The notes: generated from the sequence alone by a model not told the origin. A stretch of DNA of 44,419 bases from Acidobacteriota bacterium (GCA_011523845.1 WTFV01000085.1:1-44419); one strand, 5' to 3'; shown: positions 33,988 through 43,261, counted from the stretch's first letter. Numbers and translations: made by a program.

Positions 33988-35187
33988 ATGGCGCGTCACG
34001 CGACATCCTTCCGTTGTGCTCTTCCTCGGCCCGGCGTCCCCTTCGATTCGACTCCCGGCCGGCGTCGACGGAGTGTCCGCGGCTGTTCCGGCGCGTCCGG
34101 CACGGGCCGGCGGTCGGTTCCGCGGGGTCCCCACGATCTCGCAACCCGCATCGAGCGACTCGCGCCGCAATTGCTCGACCGTCTGGCTCGCGTGCCGGCG
34201 GTCGTCGAGTTCGTGCGTGCGGTGAACGCGTCGGCGGACCCGGGACGAGTCGCCGAGGTCGTGGTTTCGCGCGCGGGTTCCTGGCTGCCCGGGACGCGCC
34301 GGGCGGTGGTGATGCCGGCGCCGTGCGGGGGAACGGTCGTGCTGGCCGGGAGCGGACTCGGCCCGCGGGAGGAGGCGTCCGTCCGGGCGATCGGCGCGCG
34401 GGTGCTGCGGCGTCCGCGGGTCTGGAGCTCGGCCGACCTCGGCAGGGACGGCCGTGTGCCGCCCGGGCCGGCGGTTGCTGCGGTGGCCTTGCCGCTGGCG
34501 TGCGGGATGCGCGCCGTCGCGGCGCTGATCGCTCTCGACAGCCGGCCGGCCGTCGCCGCGCCGCGCCTGCCCGCGACGTTGCGGCGCGCGCTGGGCCGGG
34601 TTCTCGAGACCGCGGCGATTGCGCTCGACAACGCCCGCCGGACTCAGCGAGCCGAACGGCTGGCGCGTACCGACGACCTCACGGGGCTGTGCAACGTGCG
34701 GGCGCTAACTGATACCCTTCGACGGGAACTGGCGCGTGCCTCGCGTGCCGGGCGGCCGGTGTCGTTGATCGTGCTCGACGTGGACGGGTTCAAGGGGATC
34801 AACGACAGCCACGGTCACCTGCGTGGAAACCGGGCGCTCGTCGAAATGGCCGGGTTGCTCAGGGAGAGCACTCGGCAGGCCGACTGCGCGGCCCGTCTCG
34901 GGGGTGACGAATTCGCGGTCGTGCTGCCGGACACCGGCCGCGACGGCGCCGTCGTCGCCGGCGACCGGCTGCGTGCGCGGATCGCGCACCACGTGTTTCT
35001 GCGGCGCGAGGGACTCGAAGTCCGGCTTGCGGTCTCGGTCGGCGCGGCGACGGCGAACGTGCCGCCGGTGACGGCCGGCGCGCTACTGGAACGGGCGGAC
35101 AAGGCCCTGTACCGGGCCAAAGCGGGCGGGGGCGATCGGACCGCATGCGACGGACCGGGTTTTCCGGCCGGGGAACGAGCGACGTGA
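33988..35187 (+). CDS. GGDEF diguanylate cyclase with N-terminal GAF-like domain
   Basis: About 399 residues, cytosolic. A GAF-like sensor region (roughly residues 60-215, from ATRIERLAPQLLDRLARVPA to LETAAIALDNARR) precedes a complete GGDEF domain. It shows the RTDDLTGLCN entry motif, VLDVDGFKGINDSHGH, and the active site RLGGDEFAVVLP (about 305-309). The allosteric I-site RQAD lies five residues before GGDEF, so the enzyme should make c-di-GMP with product inhibition. The start is uncertain (ATG 33931 is also in frame; the first 50-60 residues look non-conserved). The stop TGA overlaps the mreB GTG (GTGA), linking c-di-GMP synthesis to the cell-shape operon. Confidence 0.85.
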   Translation: MARHATSFRCALPRPGVPFDSTPGRRRRSVRGCSGASGTGRRSVPRGPHDLATRIERLAPQLLDRLARVPAVVEFVRAVNASADPGRVAEVVVSRAGSWLPGTRRAVVMPAPCGGTVVLAGSGLGPREEASVRAIGARVLRRPRVWSSADLGRDGRVPPGPAVAAVALPLACGMRAVAALIALDSRPAVAAPRLPATLRRALGRVLETAAIALDNARRTQRAERLARTDDLTGLCNVRALTDTLRRELARASRAGRPVSLIVLDVDGFKGINDSHGHLRGNRALVEMAGLLRESTRQADCAARLGGDEFAVVLPDTGRDGAVVAGDRLRARIAHHVFLRREGLEVRLAVSVGAATANVPPVTAGALLERADKALYRAKAGGGDRTACDGPGFPAGERAT

Positions 35188-36209
35188 CTCTGCGTTCGAT
35201 GCTCTCCTTCTTGTCGAGCGATCTCGCCATCGATCTCGGGACGGCCAACACGTGCGTCTACGCGCGCGGGCAGGGCATCGTCATCAACGAGCCGTCCATC
35301 GTCGCCGTCAACCACGTCAGCGGCCAGATCGAGGCGGTCGGTCTCGAAGCCCGGGACATGGTGGGGCGGACGCCGGGCAACATCACGGCCATCAAGCCGA
35401 TGAAGGACGGGGTCATCGCCGATTTCGACGCCACCGAGAAGATGCTCACCTACTTCATCAAGAAGGCCCACGACCGGACCGTGTGGGTACGCCCGCGGAT
35501 CATCATCGGCATCCCGTCCGAGGTCACCCAGGTGGAGAAGCGCGCGGTCAAGGACAGCGCCTACCGCGCCAAGGCGAGCGAGGTCCACCTCGTCGAGGAG
35601 GCCATGGCGGCCGCGATCGGCGCCGGCATGCCGATTACGGAACCGTTCGGCAACATGATCGTGGACATCGGCGGCGGGACCACGGACATCGCGGTCATCT
35701 CGCTCGCCGGCATCGTCTACAGTCGTGCGGTCCGCGTGGCCGGAAACGAGATGGACGAGGCGATTACGCAGTACATCAAGAAGGCGCACAACCTGCTGAT
35801 CGGGGAACGGACCGCCGAGCAGATCAAGACGCAGCTCGGATCGGCGTTCGAGCTCGAGGATTCGTTGAAGATCGAGATCCGGGGACGCCACCTCATCGAG
35901 GGCGTGCCGAAGACCGCGACCGTCAGCGACACGGAGATCCGCGAGGCGCTCGCGGACACCGTCGCGGTGATCGTGGACGCGGTGCGCGTCGCTCTCGAGC
36001 AGACGCCGCCCGAGCTGTCGGCCGACATCTACGAGCGTGGCATCGTCATCACCGGCGGCGGCGCCCTGATGAAGAACCTGGACAAGCGGCTGCGGGAGGA
36101 GACCGGCGTGCCGGTGGCGATAGCCGAGGATCCGCTGCATTCCGTGGTGCTGGGCACCGGCAAGATGCTCGGCGACTTCAACTTGTTGCGCAGGATCGCG
36201 ATTGACTGA
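35184..36209 (+). CDS. mreB: Rod-shape actin homologue MreB
   Basis: An actin-like ATPase forming membrane-bound filaments that direct lateral wall synthesis. It shows LAIDLGTANTCVYARG (phosphate 1), VDIGGGTTDIAVISLAG (phosphate 2), and the adenosine motif GIVITGGGALMKNLDK. 341 residues from GTG 35184, normal length. GTG 35184 overlaps the cyclase stop and has GGGGAACGAG upstream. ATG 35199 (MLSFLSSDLAIDLG) matches usual MreB N-termini equally well. First of five shape genes; mreC starts 36 bp downstream. Confidence 0.96.
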   Translation: MTLRSMLSFLSSDLAIDLGTANTCVYARGQGIVINEPSIVAVNHVSGQIEAVGLEARDMVGRTPGNITAIKPMKDGVIADFDATEKMLTYFIKKAHDRTVWVRPRIIIGIPSEVTQVEKRAVKDSAYRAKASEVHLVEEAMAAAIGAGMPITEPFGNMIVDIGGGTTDIAVISLAGIVYSRAVRVAGNEMDEAITQYIKKAHNLLIGERTAEQIKTQLGSAFELEDSLKIEIRGRHLIEGVPKTATVSDTEIREALADTVAVIVDAVRVALEQTPPELSADIYERGIVITGGGALMKNLDKRLREETGVPVAIAEDPLHSVVLGTGKMLGDFNLLRRIAID

Positions 36210-36245
36210 TCATCCGATCGTCCGCCGGTTCGTGGCAGGTGCGCC

Positions 36246-37085
36246 ATGAAGAGAAGACACCGCACGGGCTACCTCGTGCTGGGCGTTCTCGTTGCCCACC
36301 TGGGCTTGATCTCGACGCAGGTCGGCACCGGTCCCGGCGCGAGCGTGTTGCACGTCGTCACCTTCGGTCTGCTGGCCGAAGCGCAGCGCATGGTGAGCTC
36401 GACCGTCGCCGCGGGGCGCGATCTGTGGGAGGGCTACGTCTCGCTGCGCGGCCTGCGGCGGGAGAACATCGCGCTGCAGGAGACGATCGCGCGCCTGGAG
36501 CTGCGGGTTCAGTCGCAGGACGCCCTGGCGCAGCAGGCCCACAGCCTCGAACGGCTGCTCGAGCTCGACCGGGAGATCGAGCTGCTCACGCTGAGCGCCC
36601 GGATCATAGGCGTCGATGCGACTCCGTGGTTTCGGACGGTCACGATCGATCGCGGGGTTCGTCACGGCGTGCGGCTGGACATGGCGGTCATAGCGCCGGG
36701 CGGCGTGGTCGGTCGGGTGGTCGGCATGCCGGGGATGCGAGCGGCGCAGGTGCAGCTCATCGTCGACCGGAACGCGGCGGCGGGGGGCCTCATCGAGCGG
36801 ACCCGGGTGCCCGGCGTGGTCGTCGGCGCGGGCGACGGCGCGTCCCTGCGCATGGACTACGTGTCCAACCTCGAGGACGTGAGGGTCGGCGACGTCGTCG
36901 TGACGTCCGGTACCGACGGGATCTATCCCCATGGGCTCGCGGTCGGCACGGTCACGGCGGTCGAACGCGGCACGGACCTGTACAAGTCGATCAGCGTCGA
37001 GCCCGCCATCGAGTTCAACCGGATGGAGCACGTCCTGATCGTCACGAACGACGAGCGGCTGGCGGCCGCCGGCGAAGTTCGATGA
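36246..37085 (+). CDS. mreC: Rod-shape-determining protein MreC
   Basis: A 279-residue bitopic membrane protein linking MreB to PBP2. One N-terminal membrane segment (GYLVLGVLVAHLGLIST) is followed by a coiled coil (about residues 60-110, LRRENIALQETIARLELRVQ and onward) and the two beta-barrel domains with RGVRHGVRLDMAVIAPGGVVGRV and GDVVVTSGTDGIYPHGLAVG. ATG 36246 follows GGCAGGTG. The stop overlaps the mreD start (ATGA). Confidence 0.93.
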   Translation: MKRRHRTGYLVLGVLVAHLGLISTQVGTGPGASVLHVVTFGLLAEAQRMVSSTVAAGRDLWEGYVSLRGLRRENIALQETIARLELRVQSQDALAQQAHSLERLLELDREIELLTLSARIIGVDATPWFRTVTIDRGVRHGVRLDMAVIAPGGVVGRVVGMPGMRAAQVQLIVDRNAAAGGLIERTRVPGVVVGAGDGASLRMDYVSNLEDVRVGDVVVTSGTDGIYPHGLAVGTVTAVERGTDLYKSISVEPAIEFNRMEHVLIVTNDERLAAAGEVR

Positions 37086-37621
37086 GCGCTGCGCAGATTG
37101 GATTGACGGCAGCGGCGGCGGTGACCGTGCAGACGACCCTGGCGTGGTCCGTCGGCAGCAACGTCGCCAATCTCGATCTGCCGCTGGTCGTCGTCGTGCT
37201 GGCCGCCCTATCACGCGGGCCGCTGACCGGACTCTGGACGGGAACCGGGGCAGGATTCGCCCAGGACGTGCTCTCGGGCGGCATCGTCGGCGTGAGCGGT
37301 CTGTGCAAGAGCGTGGTCGGTGTCGCGGCAGGGATGGCCGGGGAACGGTTGCTCGTGGCCGCCGCCTGGCAGCGGAGCCTGGTGCTCGTCGCTGCGACGT
37401 TGGTCCACGCCACGTGCTTCTTCGGGACCTACGCGCTCATTCCCGCCACGACCCCCATCGGAAGCTGGCGGGACGTGGGGGCGCAGGCTCTCGCGAATGC
37501 GCTGGTGGGAGTCGTCGCGATCGGCGTCGCCGAGAACGCATGGCGCTGGCGCCGCCGGACGCGGCACGAGCGGGTCGGGCTGGCGGTCGAACGCTGGCAG
37601 CGGGCGAAGCACGCACCATGA
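37082..37621 (+). CDS. mreD: Rod-shape-determining protein MreD
   Basis: A 179-residue integral membrane protein with about five hydrophobic segments and the positions and spacing of MreD (LSRGPLTGLWTGTGAGFAQD, GVSGLCKSVVGVAAGM). It acts in the elongasome with MreC, PBP2 and RodA. Sequence conservation in this family is low; the call leans on its place between mreC and mrdA, with ATGA overlaps at both ends. Confidence 0.85.
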   Translation: MSAAQIGLTAAAAVTVQTTLAWSVGSNVANLDLPLVVVVLAALSRGPLTGLWTGTGAGFAQDVLSGGIVGVSGLCKSVVGVAAGMAGERLLVAAAWQRSLVLVAATLVHATCFFGTYALIPATTPIGSWRDVGAQALANALVGVVAIGVAENAWRWRRRTRHERVGLAVERWQRAKHAP

Positions 37622-39528
37622 CCGGCATGCCACCGCCTGCGGGCGACGCTCGGCGGGCTCGCAACCTGCTGTCCCTGTTTCAGCACCTCGTCGTGGTGAT
37701 CTTCGCCGGCCTTCTCGTCAGTTTCTGGAACGTGCAGATTGGCCAGCACGAGCGCTTTCTGGCCATGGCGGAGAACAACCACCAGCGGCGTCTGTCGCTG
37801 CGGGCGCCGCGGGGTGCGGTGCTCGATCGTGACGGCGAGGTGCTGGTGGAGAACCGGCACTCGCTCAACATCTCCCTGGTCCGTGACCAGGTCGAAGACC
37901 TCGACGCCTGGATCGAGCGGCTGGCGCGGACGACCGGGCTCGATCCTGCCGCGGTCGCCGCCGCCGTGGACCGCCATCGCCATGATCCGTCGTCCCGGCC
38001 GATCGTGGTCATCCGGGACGCCTCGCTCGCGCAGGTGGCCTCGGTTGCGGCCCGCCGGCTGGAGTTGCCCGGCCTCGTCGTCGAGCAGGTTCCGACGCGT
38101 CACTACCCCGCCGCGACGTACGGCGCGCACGCGCTGGGCTACGTGGGCGAAGTGACCGATACGCAGTTGTCCCAGGCGCATTTCGACGGCCTGCGCAGCG
38201 GGGCGATCGTCGGTCATGCCGGCATCGAGCACGCGTACAACCCGCGGCTAATGGGAACGGACGGCGCGCGCCACGTCATCGTGAACAGCCTGGGCCGGGA
38301 GATCGACACGATTCGCGAGGTAGCCCCGGTCGAGGGCCAGCAGCTTCAGTTGACCATCGACGCCGACCTGCAACGGGCGGCGGAGGAGGCCTTCCGGGCG
38401 GCGGGATTCGACGGCGCCGCCGTCGTCCTGGACCCGCGCTCGGGCGAGGTGCTGGCGCTCGTCAGCCGGCCGGCCTACGACCCGAACGCCTTCGCGGCCG
38501 GCATCGACGCCGCGGCATGGACGGCGCTGACGGGCGATCCGCTCAGGCCGCTGCAGAACAGGGCCTTGCAGGGACGCTATTCGCCCGGTTCGACGTTCAA
38601 GATCGTCATGGCGATCGCGGCTCTCGAAGAGGGCGTGGTGGAGCCGGAAGACCAGTTCGTCTGCCGCGGCGGCGGGGTCTTCTACGGGCGGTTCTTCGCC
38701 TGCCACACGACGCACGGGAGCGTGGATCTGCCACAGGCGCTGGCCCGCTCGTGCAACACGTACTTCTATCGGTTGGGGCAGGAGCTGGGCATCGATCGGA
38801 TTCACGAGTGGGCCACCGCGCTCGGGCTCGGCGAGTTGACCGGCATCGATCTGCCTCACGAGGTGCGCGGCCTGATTCCGTCTCGCGAGTGGAAGCGCGC
38901 CACGCACGGCGACCGCTGGTACGCCGGCGAGACGATCTCGGTAGCCATCGGACAGGGTCAGGTCTCGGTAACGCCCCTGTCGATGGCGGTGATGATGTCG
39001 GCCGTCGCCAACGGAGGCCGGGTCCCGGCCCCCCGCGTGCTGCGTGGCGCGTTCGACGGCGGGACGGGCACGAGCGAGATCCAGGCGTCGCCCGACCCAT
39101 CCGTCGTCCAGCTCGAACCCGAGACTCTGGCGGCAGTGCGGCGCGGACTCTGGATGGCGGTGAACGGAGTCGGTACCGCCCGGCGGGCTCGCCTGCGCGG
39201 GAGAGACGTAATCGGCAAGACCGGCACCGCGCAGGTCGTGTCGCTGTCGGGTCGCAGGGAGGCGGCGGGCACGTCGAGTCAGGATCTGCGGGACCACGGC
39301 TGGTTCGTCTTCGCGGCTCCGCGCGACGATGCGCGCATCGCCGGCGTCGTCCTCGCCGAGCACGGAGAGCATGGGTATCTGGCTGCGCCAATCGCACGCC
39401 ACGTCATGGAGACGTTCTTTGCCAAGGAGGACGGGCTTCCGCTACCCGCATCGCCGCCGGCGACGAGTCTTCCCGCGACGGTGGTCGCGGATGCCGCGCA
39501 ATCGAACGGCGCACGAGGGGGCCAGTAG
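37618..39528 (+). CDS. mrdA: Penicillin-binding protein 2, elongasome transpeptidase
   Basis: A 636-residue class B PBP that cross-links lateral peptidoglycan. One N-terminal membrane anchor (LVVVIFAGLLVSFWNVQI) precedes the pedestal domain (RAPRGAVLDRDGEVLVENR). The transpeptidase domain has SxxK in SPGSTFK (Ser325, Lys328), SxN in ARSCNTYFY, and KTG in IGKTGTAQ (534-536). ATG 37618 overlaps the mreD stop; a larger upstream frame is a shadow of mreD. Its TAG stop shares a base with the rodA GTG. Confidence 0.95.
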   Translation: MTGMPPPAGDARRARNLLSLFQHLVVVIFAGLLVSFWNVQIGQHERFLAMAENNHQRRLSLRAPRGAVLDRDGEVLVENRHSLNISLVRDQVEDLDAWIERLARTTGLDPAAVAAAVDRHRHDPSSRPIVVIRDASLAQVASVAARRLELPGLVVEQVPTRHYPAATYGAHALGYVGEVTDTQLSQAHFDGLRSGAIVGHAGIEHAYNPRLMGTDGARHVIVNSLGREIDTIREVAPVEGQQLQLTIDADLQRAAEEAFRAAGFDGAAVVLDPRSGEVLALVSRPAYDPNAFAAGIDAAAWTALTGDPLRPLQNRALQGRYSPGSTFKIVMAIAALEEGVVEPEDQFVCRGGGVFYGRFFACHTTHGSVDLPQALARSCNTYFYRLGQELGIDRIHEWATALGLGELTGIDLPHEVRGLIPSREWKRATHGDRWYAGETISVAIGQGQVSVTPLSMAVMMSAVANGGRVPAPRVLRGAFDGGTGTSEIQASPDPSVVQLEPETLAAVRRGLWMAVNGVGTARRARLRGRDVIGKTGTAQVVSLSGRREAAGTSSQDLRDHGWFVFAAPRDDARIAGVVLAEHGEHGYLAAPIARHVMETFFAKEDGLPLPASPPATSLPATVVADAAQSNGARGGQ

Positions 39529-40628
39529 TGTTCGAGCATCGACTGGCCGTCTACATCGACTGGGCGCTGCTGGTCGCGATCGGGCTCCTGAGCGTCATGG
39601 GCGCGGCCATGGTGTTCAGCGCCACCTACGATCCCACCAGCGGAACGGTCGGCACGGAGTTCTATCGTCAGCTCCTGGCCCTCGCCGTCGGGGCGGTCGC
39701 CCTGGTCGTCTGCCTGATGGTGGACTACCGGACCCTGGCGGACCGCTCGTGGCTCGTCTACGGCGGGCTGGTGGCGGTTCTGGCCTTGACGCTGCTCGTC
39801 GGCACCGAGCAGGGAGGAGCCCGGCGGTGGATCGGAATCGGTCCGCTCAGCGGTCAGCCGTCGGAGCTCGCCCGTCTCGTCCTGGCGCTCGTCCTCGCCT
39901 CGGCATACGGCCGCAGCAACCCGGGCCCAAGGGCGTTGCGCGACTGGCTGCTCGGCGGCGCGGTCGTTGCCCTGCCGTTCCTCCTGATCGCACGGCAACC
40001 GGACCTGGGGACGGCGGTCACCCTGGTGCCCGTCTGTCTGACGATCATGGTGTTCGCGGGGTTGCGGGTTCGGGTCCTGGCGGTGGTGGCGCTCCTCGCG
40101 GTGCTCGCGACGCCGCTCGTCTGGGCGTACGGACTCGAGGACTATCAGCAGCGTCGCATCTCCAGCTTCCTCGATCCGGAGCAGGATCCGCAGGGCGCCG
40201 GCTACCAGCAGAGACAGGCGCGGATCACCGTCGGCTCGGGCGGGCTTGCGGGGCGCGGGTTCCTGCAGGGCACGCAGAACCAGTACAACTTTCTTCCGGT
40301 CGCGCACAACGACTTCATCTTCTCGGTACTGGCGGAGGAGCTCGGATTCGTCGGGGTGTCGATCGCGCTGGGACTGTATCTGTTCGTCGTCCTGCGCGCG
40401 CTGGGGGCGGCGTGGGTCGCCCGGGACAGTACCGGTACGTACCTGGTCGCGGGCATCGTCGCAGGGTTCACGTTCCAGGTCATCTACAACATCACGATGT
40501 CGGCGGGCCTCGCGCCGGTCAAGGGACTGACGCTGCCGCTCATGAGCTTCGGCGGCTCGTCGATCATCGCGACACTGATGGGGTTCGGGCTCATCCTGAA
40601 CGTCAGGATGCGCCGGTTCAGGAACTGA
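39528..40628 (+). CDS. rodA: Peptidoglycan glycosyltransferase RodA (SEDS family)
   Basis: A 366-residue polytopic membrane glycosyltransferase that polymerises lipid II together with PBP2. Typical SEDS features: about ten membrane segments, ARRWIGIGPLSGQPSELARL, the LIARQPDLGTAVTL loop, QGTQNQYNFLPVAHNDFIFS (with the Asp of the catalytic loop), and the C-terminal LTLPLMSFGGSSIIA. GTG 39528 (TAGTG junction) gives the natural N-terminus. Last gene of the shape operon; 161 bp separate it from the RNase gene. Confidence 0.94.
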   Translation: MFEHRLAVYIDWALLVAIGLLSVMGAAMVFSATYDPTSGTVGTEFYRQLLALAVGAVALVVCLMVDYRTLADRSWLVYGGLVAVLALTLLVGTEQGGARRWIGIGPLSGQPSELARLVLALVLASAYGRSNPGPRALRDWLLGGAVVALPFLLIARQPDLGTAVTLVPVCLTIMVFAGLRVRVLAVVALLAVLATPLVWAYGLEDYQQRRISSFLDPEQDPQGAGYQQRQARITVGSGGLAGRGFLQGTQNQYNFLPVAHNDFIFSVLAEELGFVGVSIALGLYLFVVLRALGAAWVARDSTGTYLVAGIVAGFTFQVIYNITMSAGLAPVKGLTLPLMSFGGSSIIATLMGFGLILNVRMRRFRN

Positions 40629-40789
40629 GATGCCGTTCCGGCAAGGCGGCGGCGCAACGTGTCGCGCGGGCATGCGGGCGGCGCCGCGACCCGCGGGCGT
40701 ACCGCCGAGCATTCCCGGCGACCGGCTGAGCGCACCGGATCGACGCGCTCGCGGCGAGGCGGGCCCGGACCCCCGGGAGATCGTCACGA

Positions 40790-42364
40790 ATGAACAAGGA
40801 GCTGATCGTCTCCTCGAACCGCCACGAGACGCTGGCGGCCATTCTCGAGGACGACCAGGTGGCCGAAATCCACATCGAGCGCGAGCACCAGCGCGGTGTG
40901 GTCGGCAACATCTACAAGGGGCGAGTGAACAAGGTCCTGCCCGGGATGCAGTCGGCGTTCGTCGACATCGGCCTCGCGCGGGACGCGTTTCTCTACGTCT
41001 CCGACGTCGTCGACACCATAGAGGAGTTCGAGCGCCTCGAATCGGGTGACACCGACGACCCGCCTGCCGGCGACGCCGGCGGCGACGCGGCACGGCCGCG
41101 CGGCAACGGTCGGGGACGGTCGACGCAGCGGTCCGCGCAGAAGCCGGCGCAGCAGATCGAGGACCTGCTGAAGGCGGGACAGGAAATCCTGGTGCAGGTG
41201 GTCAAGGAGCCGCTGGGCACCAAGGGGGCGCGCGTAACCTCTCATGCGAGCATCCCCGGCCGTTTCCTGGTCTTCATGCCGACCGCGGACAACATCGGCG
41301 TGTCGCGCAAGATCGACTCGCGCGAAGAGCGCAGCCGCCTGCGCGGCATCGTCCGTCAGTTTCGTGAAGACCACGGCTTCACCGGCGGCGTCATCATCCG
41401 TACCGCCGCGGCCAGGCGCCCGAAAGACGACATCGAGGGCGATCTGCGGTACTTCCACGAGCTGTGGTCCGAGATGCGCGGCAACATGGAGTCCTTGCGG
41501 GCGCCGGCGGTGATCCACCACGAGGAGAGCCTCGTCGCGAAGCTGATCCGCGACTTCCTGAGCGACGACTTCTCGGCGATTCGCATAGACGACCAGGCGG
41601 AGCATGCGCGTGTCGTGCGACTCGTCGAGCGCATCATGCCGGACATGGTGGAGCGTGTCCGCCACTATGCGAAGACGTTTCCGATCCTCGAGGAGTACGG
41701 CGTTCAGGCCGAGATCGACAAGGCGATCCGGAGCCGGGTGTGGCTGAAGTCCGGCGGCTACATCGTGATCAACCAGACCGAGGCGCTCGTCGCGATCGAC
41801 GTCAATACCGGACGCTACGTCGGGAAGCGGAGCGGCGGACTCGAAGACACGATAGTCAAGACGAACCTGGAGGCCGCGCGGGAGATCGTGCGGCAGATTC
41901 GCCTGCGCGACCTCGGCGGCATCATCGTGGCCGACTTCATCGACATGGACGAGCGCAAGAACCGCCAGAAGGTGGCGCAGGCGTTCGAGCGGGAGCTGCG
42001 ACGCGACCGGGCCCCGTCGAAGACGATTCAGGTGTCCGATTTCGGTCTCATCATCGTGACGCGCAAGCGGGTTCGCCGGAGCCTGGAGCGACAGTTGACC
42101 GACCCGTGTCCGTACTGCTCGGGCAGCGCGGTCATCAAGTCCCTGTCGACCATCTGCTACGACCTGCTGTCGGAAGTGCGCAAGATCGGCCCCGAGTTGA
42201 ACGGGCACGCCGTGCAGTTGCGGGTCAACCCCGACATCGCGCGGGTACTGGAGCAGGAGCACCGGGAGGTGCTGCGGGATCTGGAGCGCGTGCTCGGCCG
42301 CGGCGTCACCGTCAAACCGGACGTCCGACTCCATCACGAGCAGTTCGACGTGATGGCGACCTGA
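40790..42364 (+). CDS. rng: Ribonuclease G/E
   Basis: A 524-residue endoribonuclease that processes rRNA and mRNA. The S1 domain (NIYKGRVNKVLPGMQSAFVD) is interrupted by a low-complexity insert, about residues 84-122 (Gly/Arg/Ala/Asp/Gln-rich). The catalytic core follows with the metal-binding aspartates in LVAIDVNTGRYVG and GGIIVADFIDMD. The zinc-link DPCPYCSGS lies near residue 440 and there is a short C-terminal tail. Length fits RNase G rather than long RNase E. ATG 40790 is used; no strong Shine-Dalgarno. Neighbourhood with mre/mrd genes is a common arrangement. Confidence 0.93.
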   Translation: MNKELIVSSNRHETLAAILEDDQVAEIHIEREHQRGVVGNIYKGRVNKVLPGMQSAFVDIGLARDAFLYVSDVVDTIEEFERLESGDTDDPPAGDAGGDAARPRGNGRGRSTQRSAQKPAQQIEDLLKAGQEILVQVVKEPLGTKGARVTSHASIPGRFLVFMPTADNIGVSRKIDSREERSRLRGIVRQFREDHGFTGGVIIRTAAARRPKDDIEGDLRYFHELWSEMRGNMESLRAPAVIHHEESLVAKLIRDFLSDDFSAIRIDDQAEHARVVRLVERIMPDMVERVRHYAKTFPILEEYGVQAEIDKAIRSRVWLKSGGYIVINQTEALVAIDVNTGRYVGKRSGGLEDTIVKTNLEAAREIVRQIRLRDLGGIIVADFIDMDERKNRQKVAQAFERELRRDRAPSKTIQVSDFGLIIVTRKRVRRSLERQLTDPCPYCSGSAVIKSLSTICYDLLSEVRKIGPELNGHAVQLRVNPDIARVLEQEHREVLRDLERVLGRGVTVKPDVRLHHEQFDVMAT

Positions 42365-42380
42365 TGGCGCCGATCCGCGA

Positions 42381-42413
42381 CGCCGTCAGGGAGCGCCGGG
42401 CAGGGCGACGGCG
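42381..42413. terminator. Inverted repeat between rng and the convergent exported-protein gene
   Basis: CGCCGTC (42381-42387) and GACGGCG (42407-42413), perfect 7-bp arms with a 19-nt loop, in the 73-bp gap between convergent genes. No U-tract. Confidence 0.35.
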
Positions 42414-42437
42414 ACGCGAGCACGCCGGAAAGGGCGG

Positions 42438-42911
42438 TCAGCCGACGGCCAGGTGTATCAGGTAGTGCATTCCGTTCCGGTTGATCCAGACGCGCACGTA
42501 CTCGTTTCCGCGCAGCACTTCCACGCGCGAGCTGCCGCTGGCGGGCGGGCTCGACTCGGCGACGTCGCCAATCTCCGACGCCGGCACGATGGCGGCCACC
42601 TCCTGGCCCACGACCACGTCTTCCTGTCGAAACTCCACCCAGCGCTCGAGCGGGGCCAGTGCGGGGGCGGCCGCCCGGGCCGTCAGGTGCACCCCGTACG
42701 TGCCCGCCGCGAGCGCCTGGCCGTCAGCCAGCACGCGCCGCGGCAACTCGATGGTCCCGAGCGCCTGTTCGCCCGGGGGAACGTCGGCGTCTCCCGGAGG
42801 CTGCCCGACGGACTCCGACACGGCGGCGCTCGCGAGCGCCAGCAACACCGCGGCAAGCGCCGGCGCGACCCGCGGCCGGATCGCGGAACCCTGATGCATG
42901 GACGTCATCAT
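42438..42911 (-). CDS. Small exported protein, unknown function
   Basis: 157 residues with a signal peptide (RVAPALAAVLLALASAAVSE). The mature part is beta-rich (GTIELPRRVLADGQALAAGT, YGVHLTARA, WVEFRQEDVVVGQEVAAIVP, YVRVWINRNGMHYLIHLAVG). No family is recognised; it resembles small secreted beta-sandwich proteins common in acidobacterial genomes. Start ATG 42911 overlaps the stop of the alkyltransferase gene (ATGA), so it is probably translated by coupling; ATGs at 42908 and 42899 are alternatives. Confidence 0.65.
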   Translation of the reverse strand: MMTSMHQGSAIRPRVAPALAAVLLALASAAVSESVGQPPGDADVPPGEQALGTIELPRRVLADGQALAAGTYGVHLTARAAAPALAPLERWVEFRQEDVVVGQEVAAIVPASEIGDVAESSPPASGSSRVEVLRGNEYVRVWINRNGMHYLIHLAVG

Positions 42912-43261
42912 AGCACCGGGCGGGAACGCTCCGGACCCCGGTCCGGACCCGGCCAGCGGACGGCGGCGAAGCGCTGCAGCCGGTCGCCTGCGACGCGGAT
43001 TCCCTCCGCGGCGAGCAGGCCCCGCTTGACGGCGCGGTCTCCGTAGCCTCCCAGTCGTCCGCCCGCTCCCACCACGCGGTGGCAGGGTATTCCCGGTTCC
43101 GTGCACCCTCGCATGATGTTGCCGACGGCCCGCCACGCGAGCGGTCGCCCCGCCAGGGCGGCGACGTCGCCGTAGGTTGCCACGCGTCCCGCCGGGATCC
43201 GTCGAACGACGGCCAGGACACGCCGCGCGAAGCGTGTCGCCGGCCGCCCGTCGCGGTTCAT
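42908..43261 (-). CDS. MGMT-family alkylguanine transferase (C-terminal domain only)
   Basis: A 117-residue stand-alone DNA-binding domain of O6-alkylguanine-DNA alkyltransferases. It has the helix-turn-helix (VATYGDVAALAGRPLAWRAV), the arginine finger region, and the active-site GIPCHRVVGAGGRLGGYG with Cys60. The methyl-accepting Cys is present, unlike the Trp of alkyltransferase-like (ATL) proteins, so transferase activity is possible despite the missing N-terminal domain. It repairs or flags O6-alkylguanine. ATG 43261 follows GAAGG. Coupled to the exported-protein gene downstream. Confidence 0.85.
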   Translation of the reverse strand: MNRDGRPATRFARRVLAVVRRIPAGRVATYGDVAALAGRPLAWRAVGNIMRGCTEPGIPCHRVVGAGGRLGGYGDRAVKRGLLAAEGIRVAGDRLQRFAAVRWPGPDRGPERSRPVL

